The notes under the pieces were generated by a model. It was not told where the DNA came from. It worked only from the letters and a program-made list of their open reading frames with translations, and did not search any database. From Maribacter algarum (ex Zhang et al. 2020) (GTDB lineage: Bacteria > Bacteroidota > Bacteroidia > Flavobacteriales > Flavobacteriaceae), in NCBI RefSeq assembly GCF_005885635.1, contig NZ_VATY01000002.1, positions 248,001 to 312,000 on the forward strand: a stretch of 64,000 bases of DNA, written 5' to 3'. A program made the position numbers and the translations under genes. Of the stretch, positions 61,849 through 64,000 are shown one piece after another. The stretch's first letter is position 1, and each line of letters opens with the position of its first letter.

Positions 61849-63426
61849 TTAATCATCATTAACGCGTTTCAAATTCAAATCTTGAAAATCAAAACTAAAA
61901 TCGATGGCCGGCGATATTCCCTTCATTTTGATGGCTTGTCCTTTTCCTTCCTCATCTAAACCAAACATTGCGAAAGCATCAGCATCAACAAGGCCAGAAT
62001 CAGGCCATTTGACGACAAAGGTATTCGCTTTGTAGAAGTGCATCGGACCTTTCAATTTGGGCGAGCGATGCGATTTGAACCATAGTTGATTCCCTTCCAA
62101 ATATATTTCAACTTTACCAAACCAAACATCTTCATAGATGCCTATATAGTTCTTTAAATCAAGATTCTCTGAATTTGCAGATTCTACCGTCTCCCATACC
62201 TTTTTTACTACTTCTTCAGCTTCACCGCCCTTTTGTTGCATGCGTTCCGAATAAAACCTTACCCAATCAAAATCATCCAATTCCAAATAACGGTCTACTA
62301 TGGTCTGGGATACCGCCGAGAAGACTCCTGCGCCATCCATCCAGGTATTGGTCAAAACGATAATTCCTAAATCTAAATCAGGAATCATTGTAGTTTTGGA
62401 TAACATTCCGATTAAACCACCTGTATGAGAGACCGACATGTTTCCCTTAATATCAGTAAGTCTCCAACCTAAACCGTAACCGGCAAAATGAGAATTGTAA
62501 CGAGGATTTCTATTCGGATTGAGCACGGTATGTATTTTCCACATCTCCTGTTGACTTTCTTCAGTAAAGAGTTGATGTTCAAGGTTTTTTCCATATTTCC
62601 CTCTATTTAGATGTACGAGCATCCAATTGGCGATATCGTTTACATTGGAGTATATACTGCCAGCAGCTCCATTTATTTTTTTTGGGTCCCATTGCTCAGG
62701 GTCTGTCAATGAAAGTTCTTTTCCTTCACTAATGTGTGGAGAGGCCACATTACTTTTATCATTAATATAAGTCAGTGAAGCATAGGAGTTGTCCATCCCT
62801 AGCGGTTTAAAAATGCGTTCTTTTATGAATTGCTCCCAAGGCATGCCGCTAACCCTTGCTATAACTTCCCCCGCAACTAAATAAAGCAGATTGTCGTAAT
62901 CAAACTTTGTTCGAAACGCAGATTCAGGTTGAAAATGTTGAAAACTAGCGATGATATCATCAATGGTAAAATCAGCTCCATCAGGGAAAAACATCAAATC
63001 TCCGATGCCTAAACCAAGACCACTTCGATGTGTAAGTAGGTCTTGGATATTGAAATTCTGCTGCACATAATCATTGTACATGGTGAATTCAGGAATATGT
63101 TCTACAACTTTATCCTTCCAAGAAAGCTTTCCTTCTTCCACCAGTATGGCCAACGCCGTGGTGGTGAATGCTTTGGAGTTTGAAGCAATACCAAAATTGG
63201 TATGTTCGTTGACCTTTCCATTACTGTCCACTGATTTTAGACCATAGCCTTTTTGATGGATTATTTTTCCATCTTTAACTACAGCAACAGCTACTCCTGC
63301 AACTGTAAAATCTTCCATAGCCTTTTTTACAATTGCGTCTATTTGTTTTGAGCTTACTTGAGCATGGATTTTTGGGCTAGCGAAAAGGGTTATACAGGCG
63401 AAAAGGATAATAACAAATCTCTTCAT
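61849..63426 (-). CDS. class C beta-lactamase-like serine hydrolase
   Basis: A 525-residue exported hydrolase (signal ends PKIHAQ). Active-site motifs: SxxK as SNSK at 82-85, YxN as YDN in FDYDNLLYLVAG, and HTG in VSHTGGLIG. Beyond the 340-residue lactamase fold is a C-terminal beta-sandwich of the DUF3471 type (YIGIYEDVWFGKVEIYLEGNQLWFK). Such proteins are usually esterases or D-amino peptidases rather than drug-resistance enzymes. Monocistronic in appearance. Confidence 0.9.
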   Translation of the reverse strand: MKRFVIILFACITLFASPKIHAQVSSKQIDAIVKKAMEDFTVAGVAVAVVKDGKIIHQKGYGLKSVDSNGKVNEHTNFGIASNSKAFTTTALAILVEEGKLSWKDKVVEHIPEFTMYNDYVQQNFNIQDLLTHRSGLGLGIGDLMFFPDGADFTIDDIIASFQHFQPESAFRTKFDYDNLLYLVAGEVIARVSGMPWEQFIKERIFKPLGMDNSYASLTYINDKSNVASPHISEGKELSLTDPEQWDPKKINGAAGSIYSNVNDIANWMLVHLNRGKYGKNLEHQLFTEESQQEMWKIHTVLNPNRNPRYNSHFAGYGLGWRLTDIKGNMSVSHTGGLIGMLSKTTMIPDLDLGIIVLTNTWMDGAGVFSAVSQTIVDRYLELDDFDWVRFYSERMQQKGGEAEEVVKKVWETVESANSENLDLKNYIGIYEDVWFGKVEIYLEGNQLWFKSHRSPKLKGPMHFYKANTFVVKWPDSGLVDADAFAMFGLDEEGKGQAIKMKGISPAIDFSFDFQDLNLKRVNDD

Positions 63427-63682
63427 GGTCTAATTTTTATGGACAGATTATAGGGGGAATAAAGTCTATTTATTTCGTATGATGAAAAGTACTGATAATT
63501 ATTTTATTTCCTTCTTGAATGCATAGGAAAGAAGCGCTTGGATTTAATTCGCTAATTATTTTACAGTCCATCGCCAAAATTCTACAGTTCAGTCTTTCTT
63601 TTTTCATTTCAGGTGAAAATCTAATCAAATTTGCTACTTAATAAACCTGCCCGAATCCGGTTAGGGTTAAAAAAGAAAAATC

Positions 63683-64000
63683 ATGATTCACTTAGTTCGT
63701 ATTCTATTGCTTTTGTTGGCCACAACAGTTGTTCACGCCCAAGAAGAAACAACCACAATTGAAGTGGAAATTACACACATAGACAATGATGAAGGTCAAA
63801 TGCTCATCGGATTATATGATTCAGAGAGCAATTGGCTTAAAAAATTATATAAAGGAACCTTTGGTGTTATTGAGTACGGTAGTAGTTCAGCGATTTTTAA
63901 GGATGTTCCAAGTGGCACATATGCTATATCTGTTTTTCATGATGAAAATAACGACGGAAAACTAGATACCAATTTTTTCGGAATTCCCTCTGAAGATACT
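63683..64000 (+). CDS. DUF2141 family protein, N-terminal part
   Basis: The first 106 codons, cut by the right edge. Signal peptide cleaved after VVHAQ. The DUF2141 signature GTYAISVFHDENNDGKLDTNFFGIP is present, including the acidic loop DENNDGK also seen in the paralogue at 16375 (DKNDNKQ). Function unknown, probably a secreted calcium-binding-like domain. No neighbour to the right is visible. Confidence 0.85.
   Translation, partial: MIHLVRILLLLLATTVVHAQEETTTIEVEITHIDNDEGQMLIGLYDSESNWLKKLYKGTFGVIEYGSSSAIFKDVPSGTYAISVFHDENNDGKLDTNFFGIPSEDT

Noticed and set aside
1-64000. tRNA, rRNA, riboswitch, prophage, integrase or insertion-sequence signals
   Set aside because: None could be recognised by eye. 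A tRNAscan-SE or Rfam search would be needed to exclude small RNAs.

Overview
The window looks like chromosomal DNA of a marine-type Flavobacteriaceae (Bacteroidota). The signs are moderate-to-low GC, many lipoproteins with a Leu-x-x-Cys signal, a TonB receptor with a carboxypeptidase-like N-domain, LytS/LytTR signalling, the DUF2141 and DUF6090 families, TAnnTTTG-type promoters, and starts without Shine-Dalgarno sequences. The genus cannot be fixed from the sequence. No tRNA, rRNA, CRISPR array, transposase or prophage was seen.

Layout. 1-5.9 kb: a leftward operon (aldo/keto reductase, NhaC antiporter, TIGR04076 protein), nudK, dacB, a small conserved-looking protein and oxyR. 6-11.2 kb: a propeller lipoprotein and a TolC / MacB-type permease / HlyD efflux operon with no ATPase gene. 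11.4-19.2 kb: two lipoproteins, a LytTR regulator with TPR sensor kinase, a DUF2141 protein and a divergent TonB receptor whose upstream region holds an 11-bp inverted repeat. 19.9-25.9 kb: a molybdenum-hydroxylase cluster (coxDE-like ATPase and VWA protein, then small, large and medium subunits) whose active-site loop is the form II type, so it is not a proven CO dehydrogenase. 26.2 kb: an AT-rich orphan gene resembling Pycsar membrane effectors. 26.8-32.2 kb: amino-acyl hydrolases, an AraC regulator and SnoaL-type lipoproteins. 32.2-37.3 kb: an HxlR repressor divergent from a five-gene redox operon that includes a bestrophin channel.

37.4-46 kb is carbohydrate-flavoured: a GH26 mannanase lipoprotein, a class III nucleotide cyclase, and a five-gene leftward operon ending in a membrane-anchored GH113-like enzyme and a sugar isomerase-like protein. 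46-49.4 kb holds the most striking pair: an outer-membrane barrel gene directly followed by a membrane protein that joins a periplasmic Cache sensor to a pentameric ligand-gated ion channel (pLGIC) module. 49.4-54 kb: an RhlE helicase, a secreted C-type-lectin protein and a flavoprotein. 54.2-58.4 kb: a GH130 mannoside phosphorylase fused to a response-regulator receiver domain, convergent with a GT4-type glycosyltransferase. 58.4-64 kb: a decayed DUF6090 fragment, a DCC thiol oxidoreductase, an intact DUF6090 gene, an M20 peptidase, a class C serine hydrolase and a second, truncated DUF2141 gene.

Working together: the GH26, GH113 and GH130 enzymes and the GT4 point to mannan or mannoside metabolism, although they do not form one operon and no SusC/SusD pair is present. 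The strongest candidates for undescribed biology are the Cache-pLGIC/porin operon and the GH130-receiver fusion. The orphan Pycsar-like effector and the ATPase-less efflux operon come next.
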